Part shown: one piece after another, positions 1 to 8,627 of the stretch | How positions within the stretch are numbered: position 1 is the stretch's first letter | Layout of the letters: every line of letters begins with the position of its first letter | Assembly: GCA_002713215.1 (NCBI GenBank) | Contig: PAVO01000019.1 | Location: 310,001 to 374,000 of the forward strand | DNA length: 64,000 nt | Direction of reading: 5' to 3' | Source of the DNA: Crocinitomicaceae bacterium | GTDB lineage: Bacteria; Bacteroidota; Bacteroidia; Flavobacteriales_G; Salibacteraceae | Translations under genes and position numbers: made by a program | Notes under the pieces: generated by a model | Told to the model about the DNA's origin: nothing | The model's input: the letters and a program-made list of their open reading frames with translations, nothing else | Database searches by the model: none

Positions 1-624
1 AAATCGATTAGCAGGGATTAATTTTTTGAGTTCTTTTTCATCCAGTTCAGCGGTCATATCGGAACGAATGAATCCTGGAGCAACTGCGTTGACCGTGATT
101 TTTCGTTTGGCAACTTCCTGAGCCAGGGCCTTTGTGGCACCAATAACGGCACCTTTAGCTGCCGAGTAATTGGTTTGGCCTGAAGTTCCTTTTAAACCAG
201 ATAGGGAAACCATATTAATGATTCGCCCCCCTTTGTTTCGAAGCATTTTTTCAAGCAGTGTTCTAGTAACGTTGTAGAACCCGTTTAAGCTTATGTTTAT
301 AACGTTGTGCCAATCCGAATCCTCCATCCATACCATCAATACATCCTTAGTGATTCCGGCATTATTTACAATTACTTCTATAATATCTTCCGGATGGTTT
401 TCCATCCAAGAAGAAAGTGCCTGATCAACGGCTTGTTTATCAGAAACATCAAACTTTAAAAGTTCGCCATTTCCTCCTGCTTCGGTAATTAACTGAATTG
501 TTTCGTCTGCAGCGGTTTTGTTTGATTGGTAGTTTACTATAACGGGATACCCCATAGTAGCAAGCTTTACACAAACCGCTCTGCCGAGCCCACGAGATCC
601 ACCGGTTACCAAGGCATATTTCAT
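1..624 (-). CDS. fabG: 3-oxoacyl-ACP reductase (FabG-type SDR), partial
   Basis: Short-chain dehydrogenase that would reduce 3-oxoacyl-ACP with NADPH. It is read leftward and runs off the window after 208 residues, so the C-terminus is missing. The start MKYALVTGGSRGLGRAV holds the TGGxxxLG cofactor loop. NNAG lies near residue 89, and the catalytic Ser plus YSAAK (Tyr and Lys) follow in the second half. The ATG at 624 lies 3 bases after the ammonia-lyase stop, so the two are co-transcribed. In flexirubin and aryl-polyene clusters a dedicated FabG works on the growing polyene, which fits this context; the primary fatty-acid enzyme is the alternative. Confidence 0.9.
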   Translation of the reverse strand, partial: MKYALVTGGSRGLGRAVCVKLATMGYPVIVNYQSNKTAADETIQLITEAGGNGELLKFDVSDKQAVDQALSSWMENHPEDIIEVIVNNAGITKDVLMVWMEDSDWHNVINISLNGFYNVTRTLLEKMLRNKGGRIINMVSLSGLKGTSGQTNYSAAKGAVIGATKALAQEVAKRKITVNAVAPGFIRSDMTAELDEKELKKLIPANRF

Positions 625-627
625 ATT

Positions 628-2157
628 CTAAATATCCTTTTTAATTAAATACTCTTTTACTTTTCTCACCTCATCGTACTTAGGATGATCTTCAATAAAC
701 GTAGGGAATACCTCTCGAATCTCGTCATATACCTGTCGGGACGTGTCCGATAGTTTATCCTTACAATCTAAAATATCAACAGCCATTGTCATTGACATGT
801 AAAGGATCGAAAGTACCTCAAATGAGTTTTCAATAACCTTCTTAGTAATCAAAGCAGCATTAGTTCCCATACTAACAATATCTTGGTTGTCATTGTTGTT
901 TGGGATACTATGTACATACATAGGATTACTTAGCATTTGATTTTCCGCTGTTGTACTTACAGCTGTAAATTGAACTCCTTGCATGCCAAAGTTAAAGCCT
1001 AGTTTTCCTCTATTAACAAATGGAGTAAGAATATTGTTCAGATTGTGGTTCATTAAAAAATTTAGTTGTCGCTCGGCAAGCATAGAAGCCTTAGTACATG
1101 CAATTTTTAATTTATCCATTTCAAGGGAGACATAATCTCCGTGAAAGTTTCCGCCATGGTAAACATTTTGTGTGTCTACATCTATAATAGGATTGTCATT
1201 CCCGGAATTAATCTCTTCGGTCAATACTTTTTTCGAAAAGGAAACCGTGTCTAATACCGGCCCTAATATCTGTGGAACACACCTTAAAGAATAATACTCC
1301 TGTACTTTTTCTTCAAAAACTTCTTCTTTATGCTCTCCCTGATATAAATGATCCTTTCTGCTTTTGACCATTTTACTGCTGGTTAAATAAGATGACATTA
1401 AGTCGGCAATCTGACGTTGTCCTTTATGGTATTTAGCCCTGTTTAGTTCCTTGGAGTAATGGTCGTTGTACGTCCCAACCAGTTCATTAATCAAGCACGA
1501 TGCCTCAACTCCCCAGCGAACAATTTTTCTCGCAAGGGTAACATTAATTAGCCCGATACCGGTCATACAACTGGTTCCATTCATTAGGGCGAGCCCTTCC
1601 CGATTTTTGATTTCCAGTTTACTAATGTTCAACTCGGCAAATACATCCTCGGTCTTTCTACGCTGTCCATTATAAAAACATTCTCCTTCACCGATTAGAA
1701 CTAAAGCTAAATGTGCCAATTGGACCAGATCTCCGGAGGCCCCAACTCCTCCATGCTCAAAAATGAGTGGAGTAACGTTCTTATTGATAAGTTCACACAG
1801 AACCTCCAACGTTGAAATATGAATTCCTGAATAACCCTGAGCCAGGGTATTTAATCGTGCAAGCATGGTGGCTCTTGCATACAGAGGTTCAAGTGGTGTA
1901 CCCGTGCCTGACGCGTGGCTTCGAATCAAGTTGTACTGAAGTTCTTTTCTGTCAACATCTTCTATTCGATATTGAGCCATTGGGCCAAAGCCGGTATTTA
2001 TACCATAAATGATTTTGTCGTCTGAAAATGATTCTAAAAAGTTGAAACTCGCTTCAACTTTTTCTAAACCTTCTTCTGAAATTCCAACAGCCTCACCTTC
2101 ATATAATACTTGCTGAAATTCATGTAATGTTAGTGGTCTGCCTCCAACCTTTATCAT
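628..2157 (-). CDS. Tyrosine ammonia-lyase (aromatic amino acid lyase, MIO enzyme)
   Basis: Deaminates tyrosine to 4-coumarate, the starter unit of flexirubin-type pigments. At 509 aa it has family length. The self-forming MIO cofactor triad Ala-Ser-Gly is at 140-142 in GGVGASGDLVQLAHLAL, and the catalytic Tyr51 sits in YGINTGFGPM. The pair Ser80-His81 looks like histidine lyases, but from memory the protein matches the Flavobacterium johnsoniae tyrosine lyase along its whole length, including AQYRI, FNFGMQGVQFTA and SIPNNNDNQDIVSMG. Gene order beside FabG and opposite a halogenase supports the pigment role. Histidine ammonia-lyase is the less likely alternative, since no hut genes are near. 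Confidence 0.9.
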   Translation of the reverse strand: MIKVGGRPLTLHEFQQVLYEGEAVGISEEGLEKVEASFNFLESFSDDKIIYGINTGFGPMAQYRIEDVDRKELQYNLIRSHASGTGTPLEPLYARATMLARLNTLAQGYSGIHISTLEVLCELINKNVTPLIFEHGGVGASGDLVQLAHLALVLIGEGECFYNGQRRKTEDVFAELNISKLEIKNREGLALMNGTSCMTGIGLINVTLARKIVRWGVEASCLINELVGTYNDHYSKELNRAKYHKGQRQIADLMSSYLTSSKMVKSRKDHLYQGEHKEEVFEEKVQEYYSLRCVPQILGPVLDTVSFSKKVLTEEINSGNDNPIIDVDTQNVYHGGNFHGDYVSLEMDKLKIACTKASMLAERQLNFLMNHNLNNILTPFVNRGKLGFNFGMQGVQFTAVSTTAENQMLSNPMYVHSIPNNNDNQDIVSMGTNAALITKKVIENSFEVLSILYMSMTMAVDILDCKDKLSDTSRQVYDEIREVFPTFIEDHPKYDEVRKVKEYLIKKDI

Positions 2158-2228
2158 ATTCGATTGTTGTTTATTTTAAACGATAACAGAGGCTGCCTTA
2201 AATCATCCTTTAGGCACACCATTATCTT

Positions 2229-2236
2229 TAAATTTG
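2229..2236 (+). promoter_or_regulatory. Putative -7 promoter element for the halogenase operon
   Basis: TAAATTTG matches the Bacteroidota -7 consensus TAnnTTTG. It lies 55 bases before the halogenase ATG, in the 134-base gap between two divergent pigment operons. No good -33 TTTG lies at the right distance, so the call rests on the -7 box only. Confidence 0.4.
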
Positions 2237-2291
2237 TCGCAAAAATAGGCTTTCATTATCAATGTAAAAAGATCCTTAAACAGAATGAAGA

Positions 2292-3539
2292 ATGAGTAAA
2301 GAAAAGGTAGATGTTTTAGTAATTGGAGCAGGCCCTTCAGGGGTTGTCTCATCGGCATATCTGCACAATCAAGGGATTAAGGTGAAAGTAGTTGAAAGAC
2401 AGATTTTCCCCAGGTTCGTAATTGGTGAGAGTTTGATTCCTAGATGTATGGACCACTTTAGGGAAGTTGGGCTTTTCGATGTATTGGACCAACAAGGATA
2501 TCAGAAAAAATTTGGTGCACGATTCCTAAAACACGGGAAGGTTTGTGAGTTCGATTTCTCTAAAAAATTTACAGAAGGAAGCAGCTGGACCTGGCAATTG
2601 CCACGGGCCCATATGGATAATGTTTTGGTAGAGGAAATCCAAAGAAAGGGTGTTGATGTTTCATTTGAAACGACCGTAACAAACGTCGAATTTAATGGAA
2701 CGAATTCAGTAACTACTGTTGTTGATAAGGAAGGGAATGAGTCTCAAATTGAAGCGAAATTTGTGATTGATTCGAGTGGTTACGGAAGGGTTCTCCCAAG
2801 ATTGTTGGATCTTGAACAAGCTTCGGATTTAGATCCAAGATCTTCGTTATTTGTTCACGTTGAAGACATAAATAGACCAGAAGGCCAGGAAGGCTGGATG
2901 ATTACTTTCGATGTATTAGAACAACATGTCTGGTTTTGGGTAATTCCATTTTCGAATGGTAAAACGTCTTTAGGGTTTGTTGCTTCTCCGGAGTACTTTG
3001 AAAAGGGTGGAACTAAGGAAGAAATTTTTGATGAGCTGCTAAAGAACAGCCCCTACTTTTATGATCGGTTTAAAGATGCTCCAAAAGAATTTGACCCTGT
3101 GTTAATTAACGCCTTTTCAGTTGGTATTAAGCAATTATGGGGAGAAGGGTATGCACTCACTGGAAACAGTACGGAATTTTTAGATCCTGTATTCTCTTCA
3201 GGGGTGACTTTTGCAACGGAGTCAGGTCTTTTGGCAGCTAAATTAGCAGCACGACAGATAAAAGGGGAAAATGTTGATTGGCAAACAGAGTATACTGATT
3301 ACATAATGCAAGGTGTTGAGACTTTTAAAACCTATGTGAAGACTTGGTATACAGGTGAGTTACAGGACATTTTCTTTGTTAGGGAAGAGAATAAAGAAAT
3401 CAAAAAACAAATTTGCTCTGTATTAGCAGGTTATGTTTGGGACACGAATAATCAGTTTGTAAGAAACCATAAACGTGCTGTATCTTCGCTGGCTAAGTTT
3501 ATTCGATCCACCTACGAAGATTCGAATACGGCAGTTTAA
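2292..3539 (+). CDS. Flavin-dependent halogenase-like monooxygenase (flexirubin cluster)
   Basis: FAD-dependent enzyme of the tryptophan/phenol halogenase superfamily, 415 aa. The FAD-binding GxGxxG loop is at residues 11-16 (IGAGPSG). The halogenase signature WxWxIP is present as WFWVIP at 214-219. Lys73 in KKFGARF is a candidate for the catalytic lysine that carries the hypohalous acid. A second FAD motif, near residue 290 in ALTGNSTEFLDP, is followed by the helix of the C-terminal part. It is the first gene of a rightward operon with the C45 protein. Flexirubins can be ring-chlorinated, which would fit, but related enzymes act as hydroxylases, so halogenation itself is inferred. Confidence 0.8.
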   Translation: MSKEKVDVLVIGAGPSGVVSSAYLHNQGIKVKVVERQIFPRFVIGESLIPRCMDHFREVGLFDVLDQQGYQKKFGARFLKHGKVCEFDFSKKFTEGSSWTWQLPRAHMDNVLVEEIQRKGVDVSFETTVTNVEFNGTNSVTTVVDKEGNESQIEAKFVIDSSGYGRVLPRLLDLEQASDLDPRSSLFVHVEDINRPEGQEGWMITFDVLEQHVWFWVIPFSNGKTSLGFVASPEYFEKGGTKEEIFDELLKNSPYFYDRFKDAPKEFDPVLINAFSVGIKQLWGEGYALTGNSTEFLDPVFSSGVTFATESGLLAAKLAARQIKGENVDWQTEYTDYIMQGVETFKTYVKTWYTGELQDIFFVREENKEIKKQICSVLAGYVWDTNNQFVRNHKRAVSSLAKFIRSTYEDSNTAV

Positions 3540-3575
3540 AACATTTTGCATACTAATAAACTTCGTTTTTTTTCA

Positions 3576-5258
3576 ATGGCAAGTATCCAATGGATGCTTG
3601 CCATTTTATTATTACTTACATCCTGTGATAATTATTATGAAAAACGGAAAAAACCGAAACCAGATGGAGACACAACGAGGCTTTCATTAAAAGTAAATGA
3701 AGTCTTGACAGGGTCACAGGAGAGTACATTTAAATACATTGACAATTCCTGGCTCCGAAAAAACAGATTTGGTTTATGGGAAATGTACCTAGACGGTAAA
3801 CCTTATTATAGAGGTGTCAATTACGGGCTATTAGCCCGGGAATTGATGAAAAACCAAGAAGCAGTTTTTTACAAGCAGATTCAAAAGATTGTACCTGATG
3901 AAAAAAAACTAAACCGATTATTGAAAATTGTAGCCTGGTACAACAGGAACTTACCTTTTTATTTTATTCCGGAATATCAGCAGGAAATTCTTGGACAATC
4001 GAATTTTTTAAGTGAAGAATTTGATTGGGCAGGCCCCCGATATTTTAGAGCATTGAATTTACATGGTGCACACGATATCGGCCATGCGCTGGAGGATTTA
4101 ATGTTGGTCGGTTGTACTTCGTTTGCCTCCTGGGGAGAGAATTCGAAAGATGGTAAACTAATTCTGGGGAGAAACTTTGATTTTTATGCAGGCGAAGGGT
4201 TTTCAGAGGAAAAAATGGTTGTATTTATGAAACCGGATCAGGGCATTCCCTTCATGTTGGTTTCGTGGCCAGGATTTCTCGGGGCAGTTTCGGGCATGAA
4301 CATTAATGGTTTGACGGTAACCATAAATGCAGGGAAATCCAAAATTCCAAAAAAAACTGGGACACCAATTTCTATTCTAACACGAGAAATCTTGCAGTAT
4401 GCATCAACCATTGAGGAGGCAATTGAAATAGCCGAATCAAGGACTGTTTTTGTGTCTGAATCAATTTTGGTTGGCTCTGCAAAAGATGGCAAGGCCGTGG
4501 TAATTGAAAAAAGTCCTAAAAAGCAAGGCGTGTTTGTTAGCAATGAACAGCAACTGGTATGTTCAAATCATTTTCAAAGCGAAGCTTTCAAAAAAGACAA
4601 AAAGAATGCAGAACACATTGAAAAGTGGCACAGTCAATACAGGTATGATCGTATGAATCAACTTTTGGATTCTACTAATAAGGTTGATTATATGGAGGTA
4701 GCTAACATACTTAGAGATAAGGAAGGAATTAATGGGAAGTTAATCGGCTATGGTAATGAAAAAGCGATTAACCAAATGATGGCCCATCACGGAATTATTT
4801 TTAAACCGGAAGATGGTTTGGTTTGGGTATCGGCCAACCCCTACCAGATGGGTAGCTTCGTTTGCTACGATCTCAATAAAGTATTTAAGAATTACGCAGG
4901 TTTGAAGGACGATAAGTCGGTTGATGAAAAAGAAAAAACCATACCCGAAGATCCATTTATCCACACCAAAGAATTTCAGCAGTATTTAACATTTAGAAAA
5001 CTTGAAGAAGAAGTAGATAGGCGAAATAATGACAACTTGTTGGATACTTTGGACCTGGAAACCATTGAAAGGTTTTTGGCAAACAACCCCAATTATTACC
5101 TCAACAATTATAAATTGGCTAACTATTATTTCAATAAGAAAATGTATTCTCAGGCTGCCAAACAATACGAATTGGCTTTAACCAAGGAGGTTACAACGGT
5201 TTATGAGGTTGAAGACATCAATAAGAAATTGAAGAAATGTCGAAAGAAGATCAATTAA
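3576..5258 (+). CDS. C45-family (acyl-CoA:6-APA acyltransferase-like) lipoprotein
   Basis: Ntn-hydrolase-type acyltransferase of the C45 family, probably forming or moving an ester bond in pigment assembly. I start it at ATG 3576, not the TTG at 3546, because this gives a clean lipoprotein signal, MASIQWMLAILLLLTSC, with lipid-carrying Cys17. The autoprocessing nucleophile is Cys180 in VGCTSFASWGEN, followed by the conserved GRNFDF segment. The last 80 or so residues look like one or two TPR helices (LANYYFNKKMYSQAAKQYEL). The next gene starts inside its 3' end (22-base overlap), so they are translationally linked. Homologues accompany flexirubin clusters. The attached acyl group cannot be told from sequence. 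Confidence 0.8.
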   Translation: MASIQWMLAILLLLTSCDNYYEKRKKPKPDGDTTRLSLKVNEVLTGSQESTFKYIDNSWLRKNRFGLWEMYLDGKPYYRGVNYGLLARELMKNQEAVFYKQIQKIVPDEKKLNRLLKIVAWYNRNLPFYFIPEYQQEILGQSNFLSEEFDWAGPRYFRALNLHGAHDIGHALEDLMLVGCTSFASWGENSKDGKLILGRNFDFYAGEGFSEEKMVVFMKPDQGIPFMLVSWPGFLGAVSGMNINGLTVTINAGKSKIPKKTGTPISILTREILQYASTIEEAIEIAESRTVFVSESILVGSAKDGKAVVIEKSPKKQGVFVSNEQQLVCSNHFQSEAFKKDKKNAEHIEKWHSQYRYDRMNQLLDSTNKVDYMEVANILRDKEGINGKLIGYGNEKAINQMMAHHGIIFKPEDGLVWVSANPYQMGSFVCYDLNKVFKNYAGLKDDKSVDEKEKTIPEDPFIHTKEFQQYLTFRKLEEEVDRRNNDNLLDTLDLETIERFLANNPNYYLNNYKLANYYFNKKMYSQAAKQYELALTKEVTTVYEVEDINKKLKKCRKKIN

Positions 5259-6559
5259 TTGGGAGCGAGTTTTATCCAGAGATTGAGTATTCGTCTGTAA
5301 GTGATATTAGGACACTACAGAATGAGAAATTAATGGAAACCATAAAGTATGTTTCTGAAAACTCACCTTTTTATAAGAGGAAATTCCAGGAATGGAACAT
5401 TGACCCGAAAAGTATAAAAACCTTAGAAGACCTTCAGAGAATACCCATTACTACTAAGGATGACCTAAACAATTACAACTTCGAGTTTTTATGCGTACCC
5501 CGTACCAGGGTAATTGATTACGTAACCACTTCAGGAACTCTTGGTGACCCGGTAACCTTTGCAATGACCAATGGAGATCTTGAGCGATTGGCATTAAATG
5601 AGGCTCTTTCCTATGCGTTAGCCGGATGTAATGAAGAGGATATTGTACAGTTAATGACCACCATTGATAAGCGATTCATGGCAGGGCTTGCCTATTTTTT
5701 AGGTGCAAAAAGAATGAATGCAGGAATTGTTCGTGTTGGTTCAGGAGTGCCGGAGTTGCATTGGGATACAATTAATAGAATAAAGCCAACGGTTGTTGTG
5801 GCGGTTCCTTCATTTATATTGAAACTTATTGGCTTTGCTGAAAAAAATGGAATTGATTTTCGAAATAGTTCCATTAAAAAAGCCATCTGTATAGGTGAAC
5901 CCCTCAGAAATCAGGATTTTTCTTTGAATACCCTGGGTGAAAAAATTAAAGAGAAGTGGGATATCAAGTTGTATTCAACCTATGCAAGTACTGAAATGAG
6001 TACTGCATTTACCGAGTGTGAGCATGGTAGAGGTGGGCACCATCATCCCGGGTTAATAATACCTGAATTTGTTGATGAAGAGGGTAAACATGTTGGCGAA
6101 GGTGAAATTGGTGAATTAGTATTCACTACTGTTGGGGTGGAAGGCATGCCCCTGCTTCGATTCAAAACCGGTGATTTGGTTCATCACTATTCAGAAAAAT
6201 GTCTTTGTGGAAGAACCACATTGCGCGTTGGGCCAGTATTAGGGCGGAAAAAGCAAATGATAAAACTTAAAGGAACCACGGTTTATCCGCCGGCAATTTT
6301 TGATATTCTCAATAAAGTAAAAGGGGTGTCTAATTACGTGGTTGAGGTCTATACCAGTGAAATTGGAACAGATGAACTACTAATTCACATAGGAAGCAGC
6401 ACCCATTCCGATATGTTTGAACATGAATTGAAAACCGTATTAGGTGCCAAATTAAGAGTTACTCCTAAGATTGCTTTTTTGCCCATTGATAAAGTTCATC
6501 AAATGCAATTCCCTGAAATGAGCCGGAAACCAATCTTGTTTTTAGACAACAGGAAATAA
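5237..6559 (+). CDS. Phenylacetate-CoA ligase-like adenylate-forming enzyme
   Basis: Member of the PaaK branch of AMP-binding enzymes, 440 aa. It would activate an aromatic or polyene carboxylate as acyl-adenylate and pass it to CoA or a carrier. The ATP loop is TSGTLGDP at 98-105. The adenylate motif YSTYASTEMS lies near residue 250. The metal-site cysteines and histidines typical of PaaK are visible in CEHGRGGHHH and CLCGRTT. It overlaps the C45 gene by 22 bases and closes the rightward pigment operon. PaaK-like ligases are regular members of flexirubin clusters. True phenylacetate catabolism is unlikely because no paa genes accompany it. Confidence 0.8.
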   Translation: MSKEDQLIGSEFYPEIEYSSVSDIRTLQNEKLMETIKYVSENSPFYKRKFQEWNIDPKSIKTLEDLQRIPITTKDDLNNYNFEFLCVPRTRVIDYVTTSGTLGDPVTFAMTNGDLERLALNEALSYALAGCNEEDIVQLMTTIDKRFMAGLAYFLGAKRMNAGIVRVGSGVPELHWDTINRIKPTVVVAVPSFILKLIGFAEKNGIDFRNSSIKKAICIGEPLRNQDFSLNTLGEKIKEKWDIKLYSTYASTEMSTAFTECEHGRGGHHHPGLIIPEFVDEEGKHVGEGEIGELVFTTVGVEGMPLLRFKTGDLVHHYSEKCLCGRTTLRVGPVLGRKKQMIKLKGTTVYPPAIFDILNKVKGVSNYVVEVYTSEIGTDELLIHIGSSTHSDMFEHELKTVLGAKLRVTPKIAFLPIDKVHQMQFPEMSRKPILFLDNRK

Positions 6560-6615
6560 AAAAGGCGCTATTAAAGAATAATGTGGGTTAGAAATATTAC
6601 CTAATTAAAAAGAAA

Positions 6616-6738
6616 CGTCATTCCTGCATCCGCGTGTTGCTGAAGCTTTTGCGGAAGCATAAAGCAGGAATCTAGAAATAGCACTAGATTAGTTTCACTG
6701 AGCTCCCTCGTCGGTTCCTTGTCAAGCAAGGAATGACG
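6616..6738. repeat. Multi-hairpin extragenic repeat-like element
   Basis: A non-coding block bounded by a 10-base perfect inverted repeat, CGTCATTCCT at 6616-6625 and AGGAATGACG at 6729-6738. Inside it a second inverted repeat (AATCTAG at 6669-6675, CTAGATT at 6684-6690) and the words TGCT/AGCA form smaller stems. The termini resemble widespread REP- or MITE-type elements found between bacterial genes. No second full copy is in this window, so repetitiveness is assumed from its form. Confidence 0.5.
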
Positions 6739-6768
6739 GCTGTTTCACATTATCGCTAAACTAGGCGT

Positions 6769-6797
6769 AAAAAAAGGCCATTCTAATAAGAATGACC
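6769..6797 (-). terminator. Rho-independent terminator of the small heat-shock gene
   Basis: Read on the minus strand, GGTCATTCT and AGAATGGCC pair around a 4-base loop (one mismatch) and are followed by seven T. It lies 30 bases after the stop of the heat-shock gene. It could also stop rightward transcripts from the pigment operon, though the T-run on that side is weak. Confidence 0.8.
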
Positions 6798-6826
6798 CTT
6801 TAATTCGGTAGTTATGTCTAATTAAT

Positions 6827-7255
6827 TTAACCGATTTCAATTTGCTTTACTTTTTGCTCCACCTCTTTCTTTTGTGGAATCGAAACTTGAAGAATTCCGC
6901 TGTCGTATTTTGCTGAAATGTTGTTTTGATCAACATCTTCTGGTAAGCTAAACGACCTCCTAAATTTGGCGAAGCTAAATTCTCTGCGGGTATACTTGTT
7001 CTTTTTGTCTTCCTCTTTTTTTTCTTCTTTTCGCTCAGAAGAAATGGTTAACGTGTCATTATTTACTTCCAAATTAATGTCTTCTTTCTTAAAGCCAGGA
7101 GCAGCAAGTTCAAGTTCGTATCCGTTTTTAACTTCTACGATATTGACCGCAGGAACTGTTTCCTTATTTGAATAGCTTCCTTGTAATTCGTTTTTAAATA
7201 ATTCGTCCATCAAAGTTGGAAATCCAAAAGGTCTTATTCTTCTTGTATGTGTCAT
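6827..7255 (-). CDS. Hsp20/alpha-crystallin small heat-shock protein
   Basis: ATP-independent chaperone that binds unfolding proteins in the cytoplasm. It has 142 aa, typical of bacterial Hsp20. The alpha-crystallin domain runs from about residue 37 to 132, with the LELAAPGFKKEDI start and the closing GILQVSIPQKK, which fits the family's GxLxxxxP pattern. A lysine- and glutamate-rich loop lies in the middle. It is a single gene with its own terminator. The 187-base region before it contains a spaced 9-base inverted repeat (GCAGTTAGT at 7286, ACTAACTGC at 7365), but no recognisable heat-shock operator such as CIRCE was seen. Confidence 0.93.
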   Translation of the reverse strand: MTHTRRIRPFGFPTLMDELFKNELQGSYSNKETVPAVNIVEVKNGYELELAAPGFKKEDINLEVNNDTLTISSERKEEKKEEDKKNKYTRREFSFAKFRRSFSLPEDVDQNNISAKYDSGILQVSIPQKKEVEQKVKQIEIG

Positions 7256-7442
7256 AATTCAATTTTTATTGTGTTTAATTTTCCAGCAGTTAGTCAATAT
7301 GAAGGCCAATGCAAAAAATCGGAAAAAATGTCTCTTTTAGTAAATATTAACTGCTAAAATGACTACTAACTGCCTGATTATAAGACTAAAAGTCCGATTT
7401 TGCTGGCGATTTAAATGGCAGGAAGAAATTTTGGCTATGTTT

Positions 7443-8627
7443 TTAGAGAAGAAGGCAACTCACCTGGTCACCTTTGGAAATGGAGGTGTTATTTTCATTC
7501 ATATAGACTAATGCGTTTGCTATGGCAAAAGTGTGCATCATGTTTGAACCTTGCCCTTCAAGTATAGTTACCGCTCCATTATCTACCTTAGCTTTTAAAA
7601 ATTGAGCACGGTTGCCTTTTTTGTGAAAGTCATTATTCGCTTTTATAGGGATGAAATTAGGTAATGGATCAATGCATCCCAGAAACTTCCTCAAGGAGCT
7701 TTTTACATAGACATTCAAACAAGATAAAGCTGCTGCAGGGTTACCTGGCAGGGCATAAATGTGACAATAACCTTTGCGTCCAAAAAACAGGGGCTTGCCT
7801 GGTTTCTGCTTCACTTTATAGAAAACCTCTTCTACTTCCAGCTCTTTTAAGGCCTTGCCCACAAAGTCATAGTCTCCGACAGAAATTCCTCCCGTTAAGA
7901 TAACGTAGTCACTGAATTCGATTAGCTGCCTTATTTTATTGAAGGTTTCTTCATAATTATCGTTGAGCTTCTCTGAACTTACATCGTTAAATCCACATTT
8001 TTTTAGTTCGCTAACAATGCCATATGAGTTGGATTCATAGATCTGTCCAAATTTTAATTCGGAGCCAATTGACACCAGTTCATTTCCTGTGGAAACTACC
8101 GTAATCGAAGGCTGTATTATTGTATTGATTGAAGTAGCTCCTAATGAGGCCAGGTATCCAACAGCAGCCGGTGTAAGTTCTGCCCCTTTTTTAAGAGCAA
8201 GATCCCCCTTTTTTACCTGCTCACCAATTAGCCTGATGTTCTGGCCGGCTTTTGCATTTTCTTCATCAATAAGAATTCCATTCTGGGTTTGGTTAACATG
8301 CTCCTGCATAATCACCAGGTCACAATTCAACGGAGTTGGTGCACCTGTAAATATTCGATAGGCTTGTCCTGAGTTGAGCTCATAAATATTGGTGTCCCCC
8401 GCTTGAATTTCTCCAATTAGGTCAAATTCTCTACGGCCATTTTGATAGTCGGAATAAAGCAATGCATACCCATCCATTGCCGAATTGTTGAATGAAGGAA
8501 GGTCTATATCAGAAATAAAATCTTCTGTAAGGAAGCCTCGGTTCACATCTTTCAAAGTTGTCTGATGAATTGTTCCCTGTTTGGTCCTTTCAACAGATTT
8601 GAGAATTGCATCGTTTACAGAAATCAT
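7443..8627 (-). CDS. moeA: Molybdopterin molybdenumtransferase MoeA
   Basis: Inserts molybdate into adenylylated molybdopterin in the last step of molybdenum-cofactor synthesis. It has 394 aa, the usual length. The conserved NSAMDGYAL near residue 50, LTGGISVGDYDFV near 241 and ALPGNPAAALSC near 295 are all intact. The ATG overlaps the stop of the upstream DUF2141 gene by 4 bases. No other molybdenum-cofactor genes or molybdoenzymes occur in the window, so the pathway is spread over the chromosome. Confidence 0.93.
   Translation of the reverse strand: MISVNDAILKSVERTKQGTIHQTTLKDVNRGFLTEDFISDIDLPSFNNSAMDGYALLYSDYQNGRREFDLIGEIQAGDTNIYELNSGQAYRIFTGAPTPLNCDLVIMQEHVNQTQNGILIDEENAKAGQNIRLIGEQVKKGDLALKKGAELTPAAVGYLASLGATSINTIIQPSITVVSTGNELVSIGSELKFGQIYESNSYGIVSELKKCGFNDVSSEKLNDNYEETFNKIRQLIEFSDYVILTGGISVGDYDFVGKALKELEVEEVFYKVKQKPGKPLFFGRKGYCHIYALPGNPAAALSCLNVYVKSSLRKFLGCIDPLPNFIPIKANNDFHKKGNRAQFLKAKVDNGAVTILEGQGSNMMHTFAIANALVYMNENNTSISKGDQVSCLLL

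Noticed and set aside
628-2157. Histidine ammonia-lyase (HutH) as the identity of the MIO enzyme
   Set aside because: The Ser-His pair fits, but full-length resemblance to the Flavobacterium tyrosine lyase and the pigment neighbours outweigh it.
3546-3575. TTG at 3546 as the start of the C45 protein
   Set aside because: It would place ten extra residues before an otherwise perfect lipoprotein signal; the ATG at 3576 is better.
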